A stretch of DNA of 45,742 nucleotides from NCBI GenBank assembly GCA_947476675.1, contig CANJRL010000006.1, positions 1 to 45,742 of the forward strand. The letters are read 5' to 3'. Of this stretch, positions 24,766 to 32,383 are shown in pieces. Source of the DNA: Phycisphaerales bacterium (GTDB lineage Bacteria > Planctomycetota > Phycisphaerae > Phycisphaerales > UBA1924). The translations under genes were made by a program, and so were the position numbers. Under the pieces are notes generated by a model. That model did not search any database and was not told the origin of the DNA. It worked only from the letters and a program-made list of their open reading frames with translations. The first letter of the stretch is position 1. Each line of letters starts with the position of its first letter.

Positions 24766-25493
24766 CCGGCGCGGCCGCCCGGGCCTCGTGCCTCTCGTCC
24801 AGCGCTACGGCGTTCTATGCGCGGCTCGCGGATGCGGGGTATTCGCCGGCTGTGATCGCGGACGTCGGCGCCTCCAACGGCGCGTGGTCGGTCACCGTCG
24901 CGGAGCATTTCCCGCGCGCCGCATTCCATCTCATCGAGCCCCTTTCCCGGGCTCGGGACGACTACTCCCGGGTGCTCGCGTGGGCGATGCGAGAGCACGG
25001 GTCATTCGTCCTGCACGAGTGCGCCGCCGGAGAGGCCGACGGCGAGGCCGACCTGTGGCTCCACCCCGAGGGCGTCGGCAGCACCCTGGTGCGCGCCTCG
25101 GCGAGGCCCGGCGAGCGCCGCCGCGTGCCTGTGCGGACGCTCGACTCGCTGGTTGGCTCCGGGGACATGCCCCAGCCCTCGCTCGTCAAGATCGACGTGG
25201 AGGGGGCAGAGTTGGCGGTGATCCGAGGAGGGGGGCGGACCATCGGCAACGCCGACATCGTGCAGGCCGAGGTGCTCCTGCGGCCGAAGGCGGGGGGTGG
25301 GGAGCCGCTGGCGCACGAGGTGATCGAGGCGATGATGTGCCTGGGCTTCGTGCTGGTGCAGATCGCGGGGTCGTGGCGCAGGCCGGACGGGGAGTTGCTG
25401 CTCGCCGACGCGATGTTCGCGCACCGGCGCGCGGTGGGACGGTTCGCGGCGGCGGGCGAGCCCGCGTGGGAGCCGCAGGAAGGCGAGGGCTGA
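24762..25493 (+). CDS. FkbM-family methyltransferase, second of three
   Basis: The 243-residue protein shows the FkbM pattern IADVGASNGAWSVTVAEHFP (SAM loop), HLIEPLSRARDDYSRVL, LVKIDVEGAELAVIRGG and ADIVQAEVLL. It lacks the C-terminal Rossmann-like module of its upstream neighbour. Its order of motifs and the ending GFVLVQIAGSWRRPDGELLLADAMFAHRR closely parallel the next gene, so the two are probably tandem paralogues. The GTG at 24762 overlaps the preceding stop as GTGA; no better start is visible before the SAM loop. It probably O-methylates a different position or sugar of the same glycan. The next gene follows after 3 bases. Confidence 0.85.
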   Translation: MTGAAARASCLSSSATAFYARLADAGYSPAVIADVGASNGAWSVTVAEHFPRAAFHLIEPLSRARDDYSRVLAWAMREHGSFVLHECAAGEADGEADLWLHPEGVGSTLVRASARPGERRRVPVRTLDSLVGSGDMPQPSLVKIDVEGAELAVIRGGGRTIGNADIVQAEVLLRPKAGGGEPLAHEVIEAMMCLGFVLVQIAGSWRRPDGELLLADAMFAHRRAVGRFAAAGEPAWEPQEGEG

Positions 25494-25496
25494 GCA

Positions 25497-26219
25497 ATGA
25501 CCACGGTCGAGTCATTCGCGGGGATCGAGCGGGCGTTCTTCTCGAAACTCGGCGACCTCGGCTTCGCGCCGCGCTGCGTGCTCGACATCGGGGCGTCCAA
25601 CGGCTCGTGGTCATCGATGATCGCGGAGGTGTTCCCGGAGGCGAGGTTCGAGATGTTCGAGCCTTTGGCCGGGCGGCGCCCCGAGTACGACGCCGGGCTC
25701 GCCTCGGTCATGGCCTCGCGCTCGAACCTGCGACTCCACCCGGTGGCGCTGGGATCGGAGAACGGGGAGGCGGCCTTCTGGTCAGAGACCGCCGGGGTCG
25801 GCAGTTCGCTGCTCGTCGGCAACGTGCCGGCGGAGGAGAAGATCACCGTGCCGGTGCGCCGGCTCGACGATGCCGTCCGCGATGCGGGGATCGCCCCTCC
25901 GGAGATCATCAAGGTCGATGTCCAGGGCGGTGAGATGCAGGTGCTCCGGGGCGGGCGCGAGACCTTCGCCGCCGCGGACGTGCTGCACCTCGAGACGTGG
26001 CTCCGCCGCGGCTACGGCCAGCAAACCCCGCTGCTCCACGAGCTGATCGACGCGCTGAGGCCGATGGGCTTCGTGCTGGTGCAGTTCGGCGACTTCTGGC
26101 GCCACCCCGATCAGGAACTGGTCAGCGTCGACGCGTTCTTCGCCGCCCGGAGGCTGATCGAGAGGCTGCGCGAGCAGCGCCGCGGCTTCCCGTGGCCCGG
26201 CAACTGGTGGGAGGGCTGA
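25497..26219 (+). CDS. FkbM-family methyltransferase, third of three
   Basis: The 240-residue protein carries VLDIGASNGSWSSMIAEVFP, EMFEPLAGRRPEYDAGL, IIKVDVQGGEMQVLRGG and ADVLHLETWL, the FkbM fold and signature. It ends GFVLVQFGDFWRHPDQELVSVDAFFAARR, very like the upstream paralogue. The start ATG lies 3 bases after the previous stop. It ends 10 bp before the stop of the opposite-strand ccoS gene, so the two clusters converge here. Its function is assigned only as SAM-dependent sugar or small-molecule O-methylation. Confidence 0.87.
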   Translation: MTTVESFAGIERAFFSKLGDLGFAPRCVLDIGASNGSWSSMIAEVFPEARFEMFEPLAGRRPEYDAGLASVMASRSNLRLHPVALGSENGEAAFWSETAGVGSSLLVGNVPAEEKITVPVRRLDDAVRDAGIAPPEIIKVDVQGGEMQVLRGGRETFAAADVLHLETWLRRGYGQQTPLLHELIDALRPMGFVLVQFGDFWRHPDQELVSVDAFFAARRLIERLREQRRGFPWPGNWWEG

Positions 26220-26229
26220 TCGAGGCGGC

Positions 26230-26379
26230 TCATGCGTCGTCGTCGTCGCGGAACAGGATCCTCACCGGGGGCGTCGCCGTGTCGTCGTACTGACCTCGGC
26301 GCGTCGCCCAGACGAACGCGCCGACGAAGAGCGCCGCGATCCCCAGCGTGATCGGCAGGATGATGAAGATCACCTCCAT
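26230..26379 (-). CDS. ccoS: cbb3-type cytochrome oxidase maturation protein CcoS
   Basis: A short 49-residue protein: MEVIFIILPITLGIAALFVG followed by AFVWATRRGQYDDTATPP and an acidic end (FRDDDDA). One transmembrane helix followed by an Arg-rich W/RxGQYDD segment is the CcoS signature. CcoS is needed to insert haem and copper into the cbb3 catalytic subunit. Its start overlaps the end of ccoI by 10 bases, the usual ccoI-ccoS order, and it is the last gene of the cco operon. It converges on the third FkbM gene. Confidence 0.9.
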   Translation of the reverse strand: MEVIFIILPITLGIAALFVGAFVWATRRGQYDDTATPPVRILFRDDDDA

Positions 26380-28871
26380 CGAGCACCCCCGGCGGCTGGC
26401 TCGGCAAAGGCCCGGTTGCGGAAGGAGAGCACCGCGACGGTGACGCTGCTGATCGGCATGAGCACCGCCGCGACCAGCGGGCTCACCAGCCCCGCCATCG
26501 CCAGGGCAACGAAGACCGCGTTGTAGCCGAGGGAGACGGCGAGGTTGCGGCGGATGACGCGGGTCACCCCCCGCGCGCCGCGCACCAGGTCGACGAGCCC
26601 GGCAAGCCCGGGCCGCGAGAGGTACACGTCGGCCGCGGCCAGCGCCGCCTCCGCCCCGCCGTGCACTGCAACGCCGACGGTCGCCGCGGCGAGCGCAGCG
26701 GCGTCGTTGACTCCGTCGCCGACCATGACCACCGGTCCGGTCGCGGCCAGCGCCGCGATGCGCGCGGCCTTGGACTCCGGCGTCGCCCCTCCGACGACGG
26801 ACGCGGCGCCCAGCCCCAGCGACGCACCCACCGCGGCGGCGACGCGCGGGTCATCGCCCGAGAGCAGGAGGGGGCGCCAGCCCGCGCCGCGCAGGGCGCC
26901 GATCGATGCCGCGGCGTCCTCGCGGATCGTGTCGCCGAGCGCGATCACAGCGGTGGGGGCGCCATCGGCGGCGGCGAGCACGGGGGTGAGACCGTCGCGC
27001 GCCGCGTCGGCGATCGCTCGCTCAAGGGGGAGGGGGAGGCGGGCGCCGGAGGACAGCCGGGAGAGCACGAACGCCGGCGACCCGATGATGAGCGAGACAC
27101 CCTCGACGTGCGCCTCGACGCCGCCGCCGAGGCTGTGGGCCACGGATTCGGGCTCTTGACCATCTTCCCCCGAGAACGCCTCTGCGATGGCGCGTGCCAA
27201 GGGATGATTGACGCTCCGTTCGGCGGCGGCGATGAGCGGCTTGAGATGAGCCGGCCCGGCGTAGCGTTCGACCCGGGGCGAGCCGGTGGTCAGCGTGCCG
27301 GTCTTGTCGAAGACGATGGTCCCCTTCCCGGCGAGCGACTCGAGCGCGTCGCCCCCCTTGATCAGGATGCCGCGGCGCGCGGCGCGGCCGATGCCGACCA
27401 CCACGGCCAGCGGGGTCGCGAGGCCGAGGGCGCAGGGGCAGGTGATGATGAGCAGGGCGACGGCGTGCTCGACGGCCGCGGCGGCGCCGGCCCGCCACCA
27501 GATCGCCGCGGTGACCGCGGCGCAGAGCAGGACGGCGGCGACGAACCACGCGACGACCCTGTCCGCCGCGCGCACGATCGCCGGACGCCGGTGCGCGTGG
27601 TCCTCGACGAGGCGCATCAGGGCGGCAAGGCGGGTGGCCTCGCCGGCGGCGGCGGCGCGGACCAGGATGCGTGAGGCGAGGTTGACCGACCCCGCGACCA
27701 CCGACGCGCCGGGCCCGACCGGCGCGGGGCGTGACTCGCCGGTGAGCAGCGAGGAATCGACCGCCGAGGCGCCGGCTTCGACCAGGCCGTCGACCGGGAT
27801 CGACTCCCCCGGCGCGACCGCGACCAGGTCGCCCTCCCGCAGGGCCTCGATGGGCACGGCGCGCTCGGCGCCGGCGTCGACGCGGACGGCGCGCGAGGGG
27901 GTGAGGTGGAACATCGCCTCGATCGCGTCGGCGGCGCGGCGCTGCTGCGACGACTGGATGAAGCGGCCGATGAGCAGCAGGAAGACCAGGGTGCAGATGG
28001 TGTCGAAGTAGACCTCGCCCGCGCCCCGGGCGGTGTTGGAGGCGCCGTGCGCCATGCCGATGAGCAGCGCCAGGGCGATCGGGACGTCCATGTGCAGGGC
28101 GCCGACGCGGAGCGAGGCGATGGCGCCGCGGAAGAAGACGCGCCCGGGCCAGCAGATCGATGCCAGCGCCAGCCCGGCGCTGACGCACCGGAACCAGAGG
28201 CTGAACCGCCCGTCGATGCCGGTGAACAGCCCCGCGTAGAGGCTGATGGCGAGCAGCATCGTGTTCCCGAAGAGGGCGCCCGCCACGCCGATGCGCTGGA
28301 CGGCCTGGCGCGTCTCGCGCACCCGGGCCTCCCGCCCGTTGGCGCCGCGCAGCGGCCAGGAGGGGTAGCCCAGCCGGTCCATGGCGCGGGCGGCGGCGGA
28401 GAGCGCGATCTCGCCCTCGCGCCACAGGAGCGTGATCTGCCCCCGGCTCAGGTCGACCCGGGCCTCGACCACCCCGGGGGCGACGCGCGGCAGACGCTCG
28501 AGCAGCCACACGCACGCGGCGCAGTGAAGGCCCCGGCTCACCAGCGTGGCGCGGAGCAGCTCCGGCCCGGCGCGCGAGACGTGCAGGCGGTGGAAGACCG
28601 GGTCGTCGTATTCGTCGTACGCGGCCCCCGTGGAGGATGCGGGGCGCGGGGAGGCCCCGTCGGCCCTCAGGTACTCGTAGAACCGGTCGAGCCCGCAGGC
28701 GCGGATCGCGGTGCGCGCCGTCTCGCACGCGTGGCAGCAGAACTGCTCGGCGGCTTCCGGGCGCACCAGCCCCCGGGGGACGGGCAGGGCGCAGTGAGCG
28801 CACAGGACGGGGGCGTCGGCGCGGGCCGGGGCGGCGCTCCGAGCGAGGATGTCAGCGGGGAGAGCGCTCAT
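26370..28871 (-). CDS. ccoI: Copper-translocating P-type ATPase of cbb3 oxidase assembly (CcoI/FixI)
   Basis: The 833-residue P1B-type ATPase supplies copper for CcoN. It has the CcoI-type N-terminal cysteine cluster (CAHCALPVPRGL and QFCCHACETA, about 24-50) and a metal-binding CAAC loop (LHCAACVWLLE, near 118). It also has eight membrane segments including the CPC site CPCALGLATP (near 478), DKTGTLTTG (near 520), an HP loop and GDGVNDAAAL (near 716). The CPC motif and position inside the cco operon make it CcoI rather than a general copper exporter. It overlaps the TauE/SafE-like gene by 20 bases and ccoS by 10. Confidence 0.95.
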   Translation of the reverse strand: MSALPADILARSAAPARADAPVLCAHCALPVPRGLVRPEAAEQFCCHACETARTAIRACGLDRFYEYLRADGASPRPASSTGAAYDEYDDPVFHRLHVSRAGPELLRATLVSRGLHCAACVWLLERLPRVAPGVVEARVDLSRGQITLLWREGEIALSAAARAMDRLGYPSWPLRGANGREARVRETRQAVQRIGVAGALFGNTMLLAISLYAGLFTGIDGRFSLWFRCVSAGLALASICWPGRVFFRGAIASLRVGALHMDVPIALALLIGMAHGASNTARGAGEVYFDTICTLVFLLLIGRFIQSSQQRRAADAIEAMFHLTPSRAVRVDAGAERAVPIEALREGDLVAVAPGESIPVDGLVEAGASAVDSSLLTGESRPAPVGPGASVVAGSVNLASRILVRAAAAGEATRLAALMRLVEDHAHRRPAIVRAADRVVAWFVAAVLLCAAVTAAIWWRAGAAAAVEHAVALLIITCPCALGLATPLAVVVGIGRAARRGILIKGGDALESLAGKGTIVFDKTGTLTTGSPRVERYAGPAHLKPLIAAAERSVNHPLARAIAEAFSGEDGQEPESVAHSLGGGVEAHVEGVSLIIGSPAFVLSRLSSGARLPLPLERAIADAARDGLTPVLAAADGAPTAVIALGDTIREDAAASIGALRGAGWRPLLLSGDDPRVAAAVGASLGLGAASVVGGATPESKAARIAALAATGPVVMVGDGVNDAAALAAATVGVAVHGGAEAALAAADVYLSRPGLAGLVDLVRGARGVTRVIRRNLAVSLGYNAVFVALAMAGLVSPLVAAVLMPISSVTVAVLSFRNRAFAEPAAGGARWR

Positions 28872-29646
28872 CGCAACAGGGGGACTCGCTCGGCGTGAGG
28901 TGGGATGCGACGTCGACCAGCTGGCTCGGCGCAGGCGGGGCGCCGTAGTCCGCTCCCGCGGCGCGCAGGCGGCCGGGGGCGAGAAGGTTGGCCGCTCCGA
29001 TGGCCACCACGGCCAGCGCGGTGACGGTCGGCACGTGACGACCGAGCGCTCCGGCGCGCGACGCCAGCGCCTGCACCCCGGACCCGACGGCGACGAGCGC
29101 GGGGAGCGTGCCCGCCCAGAACACCGCCATCACCGCCGATCCGGCGAGCGCCGAGCCGGTCCCCGCGCTGGTGATGACGAACGCGTACAGCCACCCGCAG
29201 GGCAGCAGCGTCGTGGCGAGCCCCGTGGTCGCTGCGCGGGCGATGGGCGTGCGCCTGGAAGCGAGGCCCAGGACGGATGACGCGAGCCGCTGCATCGCCG
29301 GGGGGACGGGCGCCTTCGGCACGGGCACGCCCTGCAGCCGCAGCACAGACGCCGCGCCGAACACGATCATGCTCGCGCCCGCGACGGCCAGCGCGGCGCG
29401 CTGAACACCCGCGAGGGAGCCTGCGAGGTCGAACGCACGGCCGGCGGCGCCCGCGAGAGCCCCCAGCGCCAGATAGGTCAGCAACCTGCCGCCGTTGTAC
29501 GCCGCCTGCAGACGGGCGCGGCTCCTCGCATCGGCTTTCGCGTCGAGGCCGACCGCGAAGGCGACGAACGCCCCGCACATCCCGGCGCAGTGCAGGCTCC
29601 CGAGCACGCTGGCGCAGAAGACCGCGGCAACCAGCGCGGCGCTCAT
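28852..29646 (-). CDS. TauE/SafE-like membrane protein of the cbb3 operon
   Basis: The 264-residue membrane protein has about six hydrophobic segments. It begins MSAALVAAVFCASVLGSLHC and AGMCGAFVAFAVGL, with GSLHCAGMCG typical of the SafE/cytochrome-biogenesis DsbD-like family. Its centre is LLPCGWLYAFVITSAGTG. Genes of this family recur between ccoH and ccoI in cbb3 operons and are thought to help copper supply or assembly. The C terminus carries a CC pair (SPCCDERSPR). The ATG at 29646 overlaps the ccoH stop by four bases; the frame continues upstream only as a shadow. The gene is a supporting member of the operon with no proven substrate. Confidence 0.85.
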   Translation of the reverse strand: MSAALVAAVFCASVLGSLHCAGMCGAFVAFAVGLDAKADARSRARLQAAYNGGRLLTYLALGALAGAAGRAFDLAGSLAGVQRAALAVAGASMIVFGAASVLRLQGVPVPKAPVPPAMQRLASSVLGLASRRTPIARAATTGLATTLLPCGWLYAFVITSAGTGSALAGSAVMAVFWAGTLPALVAVGSGVQALASRAGALGRHVPTVTALAVVAIGAANLLAPGRLRAAGADYGAPPAPSQLVDVASHLTPSESPCCDERSPR

Positions 29647-30116
29647 CGGGCTCGCCCCGGCGCCGGCGCCGCGTCCTGCTCGTCGGTGAAGACCGTGCCG
29701 TCGCCCGTCTCGGCGCGCACGCGGACGTGCCACGAGCCGCCGGTGGTGACCGTCATGGGGGCGGCATACTCGCCCGGATCCTGCTCGGTCAGCAGGACGG
29801 CGAAGCGCCCGGACGCCCGGCGGTTGGGGAACGCTTCGCACCGGACCGTCGCGCGCGCGATCGGGGTTCCGCCGCTGTCGGCCAGGCGGACGCGCAGGCC
29901 GCCCTCCTCCAGCGTGACGCCCGCGGACCAGCCCAGCGCGAGGCTGCGCGCGCGTTGGCGGGCGGCGTCGTCCCAACGCACCGCCTTGTCGTAGAAGCCC
30001 GGCTCGACGGCGAAGGAAGGGTCGGAGGTTGCGCGGTAGATCAGCGCGGCCACGCTCACGAGGCCGATGAGCGCGACCGCGGCCGGCGCGGCGACCCACA
30101 CGCGGAGAGCGCTCAT
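29643..30116 (-). CDS. ccoH: FixH/CcoH-family cbb3 assembly protein
   Basis: A 157-residue protein with one N-terminal transmembrane helix (VAAPAAVALIGLVSVAALIY, about 8-27) and a periplasmic beta-rich domain. It carries the segment FAVEPGFYDKAVRWDDAARQ, matching the FixH 'vvePdYYrkal.Wd' pattern. FixH/CcoH stabilises the cbb3 complex and the copper-loading step. Its start overlaps the ccoG stop (ATGA) and its end overlaps the TauE/SafE-like gene. It is divergent in the periplasmic part, so the identity rests on position, topology and the short motif. Confidence 0.82.
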   Translation of the reverse strand: MSALRVWVAAPAAVALIGLVSVAALIYRATSDPSFAVEPGFYDKAVRWDDAARQRARSLALGWSAGVTLEEGGLRVRLADSGGTPIARATVRCEAFPNRRASGRFAVLLTEQDPGEYAAPMTVTTGGSWHVRVRAETGDGTVFTDEQDAAPAPGRAR

Positions 30117-31585
30117 TCGTGCTCCTCCTTCTCGCTCCGGGGGCGGGGAGCATCCCCCGCGGGTCCGAGCATGCGGAAATTCAGCGGCTTGGCGAGCCCG
30201 CGCCCGTCGGACACCACCAGCGTGATCTCGAGCGCGCCCCGCTCCGAGAACGCCCCGCTCGGCGCGACCACCACAACGCCCATCGTGTGCGTCTCCGAGG
30301 GGGCCAACACCGGCGGCTCCGCGTCCGTCACCACGCGCACGCCGAGCGCAGCGGCTTCTGGGGATGGAGTGACCCCAAAGGTGGCGGCGTCCGCTCCGCG
30401 GTTGACGATGCGAAGGCGCACCTGGTTGCCGATCTCGCCATCGCCGAGCGGATAGAACGGGGCGCCCTGCCTCGGCAGGATCGCGGCCTCCGCGACGGGC
30501 TTGGTGACGAGCAGGTAGACGAACGCCCCGAGCAGCAGCGCCACCAACGCGGGGTAGAGCGCCAGGCGCGGTCGGAGGATGGACCTCGCGGCGCCTTCGC
30601 GCATCGCCTGCGACGCGTACCCGATCAGCCCCCTGGGCTTCCCGATCTTGTCCATGACCGAGTCGCACGCGTCGATGCACTGCGCGCAGCCGACGCACTC
30701 CATCTGCAGCCCTTCGCGGATGTCGATGCCGGTCGGGCAGGTGGTCACGCACATCGCGCAGTCGATGCAGTCGCCCCGCGCCTGGGGAACAACTCGCAGC
30801 GAGATCTCCCCGGCGGGCGCCCCGCCCCGGTTCAGCCTGCCGCGCGGCTCGCCCCTCGCCCTGTCGTAACTGACGATCAGCGAATGCCGGTCGAGCATCA
30901 CCGACTGGATGCGGCCGTAGGGGCACGCGACCAGGCAGGTCTGCTCGCGGAAGTACGCGAAGTCGAACATCATCATGCCGGTGACGGCTGCCATCAGGGC
31001 GAACGAGCCGGGATGCTCCGCGGGCGAGCGCGACATCCAGTGCCGCAGATCATCCACCCCCACGAAATACGCCAGGAACACGTTCGCGAGCGCGAAGGAG
31101 CAGACGAGGAACGCGGCGTGCTTGGCGCCCTTGAGAGCCGCGGGGGTCGGCCGCTTGGCGCGGGCCGAACCCGGTGCGCCCTCGAAAAGCCGCTCGATGG
31201 GGCGGAACAGGAACTCCATGTAGACGGTCTGTGGGCAGGCCCAGCCGCACCACACCCGGCCGAACAGGGCGGTCGCCGCGAAGATGGCGAGGAAGGCGGC
31301 GATGAACAGCACCGCCACCAGCAGCGTGTCGGTGGGGAAGAAGGTCGAGCCGAAGAGGTGGAAGCGTCGCTGGGCGATATCGAGAAGCACGGCCGGCGAT
31401 CCGTTGACGCGGATCAGGGGCAAGGCGACAAAGAGCGCCATCAGCGCGTATCCGGTCGCCCGCCTCGCCGTGAGGAACCGGCCGCGCGAGAGCCGGGGCC
31501 TGAGCCAGCGCCGCGATCCGTCGGCGTTGAGTGTGGCGAGCACGCGGCCCTCGGGGGCCGGTGCGGTCGGCGCCTCAACCGCCAT
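30113..31585 (-). CDS. ccoG: cbb3 oxidase accessory polyferredoxin CcoG (FixG/RdxA)
   Basis: The 490-residue membrane protein has an N-terminal block of helices and GRVWCGWACPQTVYMEFLF (about 108-126), the hallmark NosR/FixG motif. Two 4Fe-4S clusters follow (CIDCAMCVTTCPTG and CVGCAQCIDACDSVM, about 265-310). The large C-terminal periplasmic immunoglobulin-like domain is FixG_C-like (LRIVNRGADAATFGV). It is an inner-membrane ferredoxin that probably reduces copper for the oxidase. It overlaps the ccoP end by 11 bases and ccoH by 4. Confidence 0.95.
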   Translation of the reverse strand: MAVEAPTAPAPEGRVLATLNADGSRRWLRPRLSRGRFLTARRATGYALMALFVALPLIRVNGSPAVLLDIAQRRFHLFGSTFFPTDTLLVAVLFIAAFLAIFAATALFGRVWCGWACPQTVYMEFLFRPIERLFEGAPGSARAKRPTPAALKGAKHAAFLVCSFALANVFLAYFVGVDDLRHWMSRSPAEHPGSFALMAAVTGMMMFDFAYFREQTCLVACPYGRIQSVMLDRHSLIVSYDRARGEPRGRLNRGGAPAGEISLRVVPQARGDCIDCAMCVTTCPTGIDIREGLQMECVGCAQCIDACDSVMDKIGKPRGLIGYASQAMREGAARSILRPRLALYPALVALLLGAFVYLLVTKPVAEAAILPRQGAPFYPLGDGEIGNQVRLRIVNRGADAATFGVTPSPEAAALGVRVVTDAEPPVLAPSETHTMGVVVVAPSGAFSERGALEITLVVSDGRGLAKPLNFRMLGPAGDAPRPRSEKEEHE

Positions 31586-32174
31586 GGGGCGCGCCTCCGG
31601 GGGCCGGCGCGGGCCCCCACGGCGGGATCGGCTTGCCCTCCGGCGGCTTGCCCGGCTGGGGATGGCTGCGCATGTTGGCGACGAACGACGCGACGAGGAT
31701 GCGCTCGTTCTCGGTGAGCCTGTTGCCCCACGCCGGCATGCCCTTGGCGCCCACCCCCTCGGTGATGACCCTGAAGATGTCGGTCATCTTCTCCACGTTG
31801 ATCCATGAGTCGTCGGTGAGGTTGGGGCCCGTGATGCCGCTCCCGGTGGAGCCGTGGCAGACGGCGCAGTTGGCGGCGAACACCGAGCCGCCGAAGTTCA
31901 TCCATCGCTCGTCGGCCATCATCCGGAACATGGTCGGCTCGTCGGGTGAGAGCGTGCCCAGCACGGCGAACAGCCTGCCGTAGTAGTCCTTCTTGTCCGA
32001 GGCGAGGGCGTCGTACGGCGTCCACGCCAGTTCCGAGGCGTGCCAGAAGACGGCGTAGAACGCCGAGAACACGACGGTGGCGATGAAGAGCATGTGCCAC
32101 CAGCCGGGGGTCGGGTTGTCGTACTCCGTGATGCCGTCGTATTCGTGGTCGAGGACCCGCGGTTCGTGCCTCAT
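31575..32174 (-). CDS. ccoP: cbb3 cytochrome oxidase subunit III (CcoP), single haem c
   Basis: CcoP feeds electrons to CcoN. The 199-residue protein has the CcoP N-terminal motif HEYDGITEYDNPTPGWW (10-26), one transmembrane helix (about 27-45) and one c-type haem site CAVCH (103-107) with a likely Met ligand in GMPAWG (145-150). Standard CcoP carries two CxxCH sites in about 290 residues, so one haem domain is missing. The C-terminal Pro-rich tail (KPPEGKPIPPWGPAP) is probably disordered. Its start overlaps the ccoQ stop by four bases. I see no second CxxCH here or frameshifted nearby. Confidence 0.93.
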   Translation of the reverse strand: MRHEPRVLDHEYDGITEYDNPTPGWWHMLFIATVVFSAFYAVFWHASELAWTPYDALASDKKDYYGRLFAVLGTLSPDEPTMFRMMADERWMNFGGSVFAANCAVCHGSTGSGITGPNLTDDSWINVEKMTDIFRVITEGVGAKGMPAWGNRLTENERILVASFVANMRSHPQPGKPPEGKPIPPWGPAPAPGGAPHGG

Positions 32175-32383
32175 CGGCGGGCCTCCGCGTTGCCGGGCGC
32201 GGCCTCGTCCCGGACGCGCTGCCCGTCGTCGAGCGCAAGGGCGGCGACATCCGCCTCGATCTTCCGGCTCGCGCGGCTCCAGAGCCGCGCTACCAGGACC
32301 AGGAACAAGACGAGGAAGATCGCCAGCCCGATCTCGGGCGCCACGGTGGCGTTCATGCCGCTGACAACGTCGGAGAGCCTCAC
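32171..32383 (-). CDS. ccoQ: cbb3 oxidase small subunit CcoQ-like
   Basis: A 70-residue protein with one hydrophobic helix (GLAIFLVLFLVLVARLWS, about 19-36) and a charged tail, the expected size and form of CcoQ, which stabilises the oxidase complex. It sits between ccoNO and ccoP, overlapping both by four bases (ATGA). Sequence similarity in this family is low, so the identification comes from size, topology and place. Confidence 0.8.
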   Translation of the reverse strand: MRLSDVVSGMNATVAPEIGLAIFLVLFLVLVARLWSRASRKIEADVAALALDDGQRVRDEAAPGNAEARR

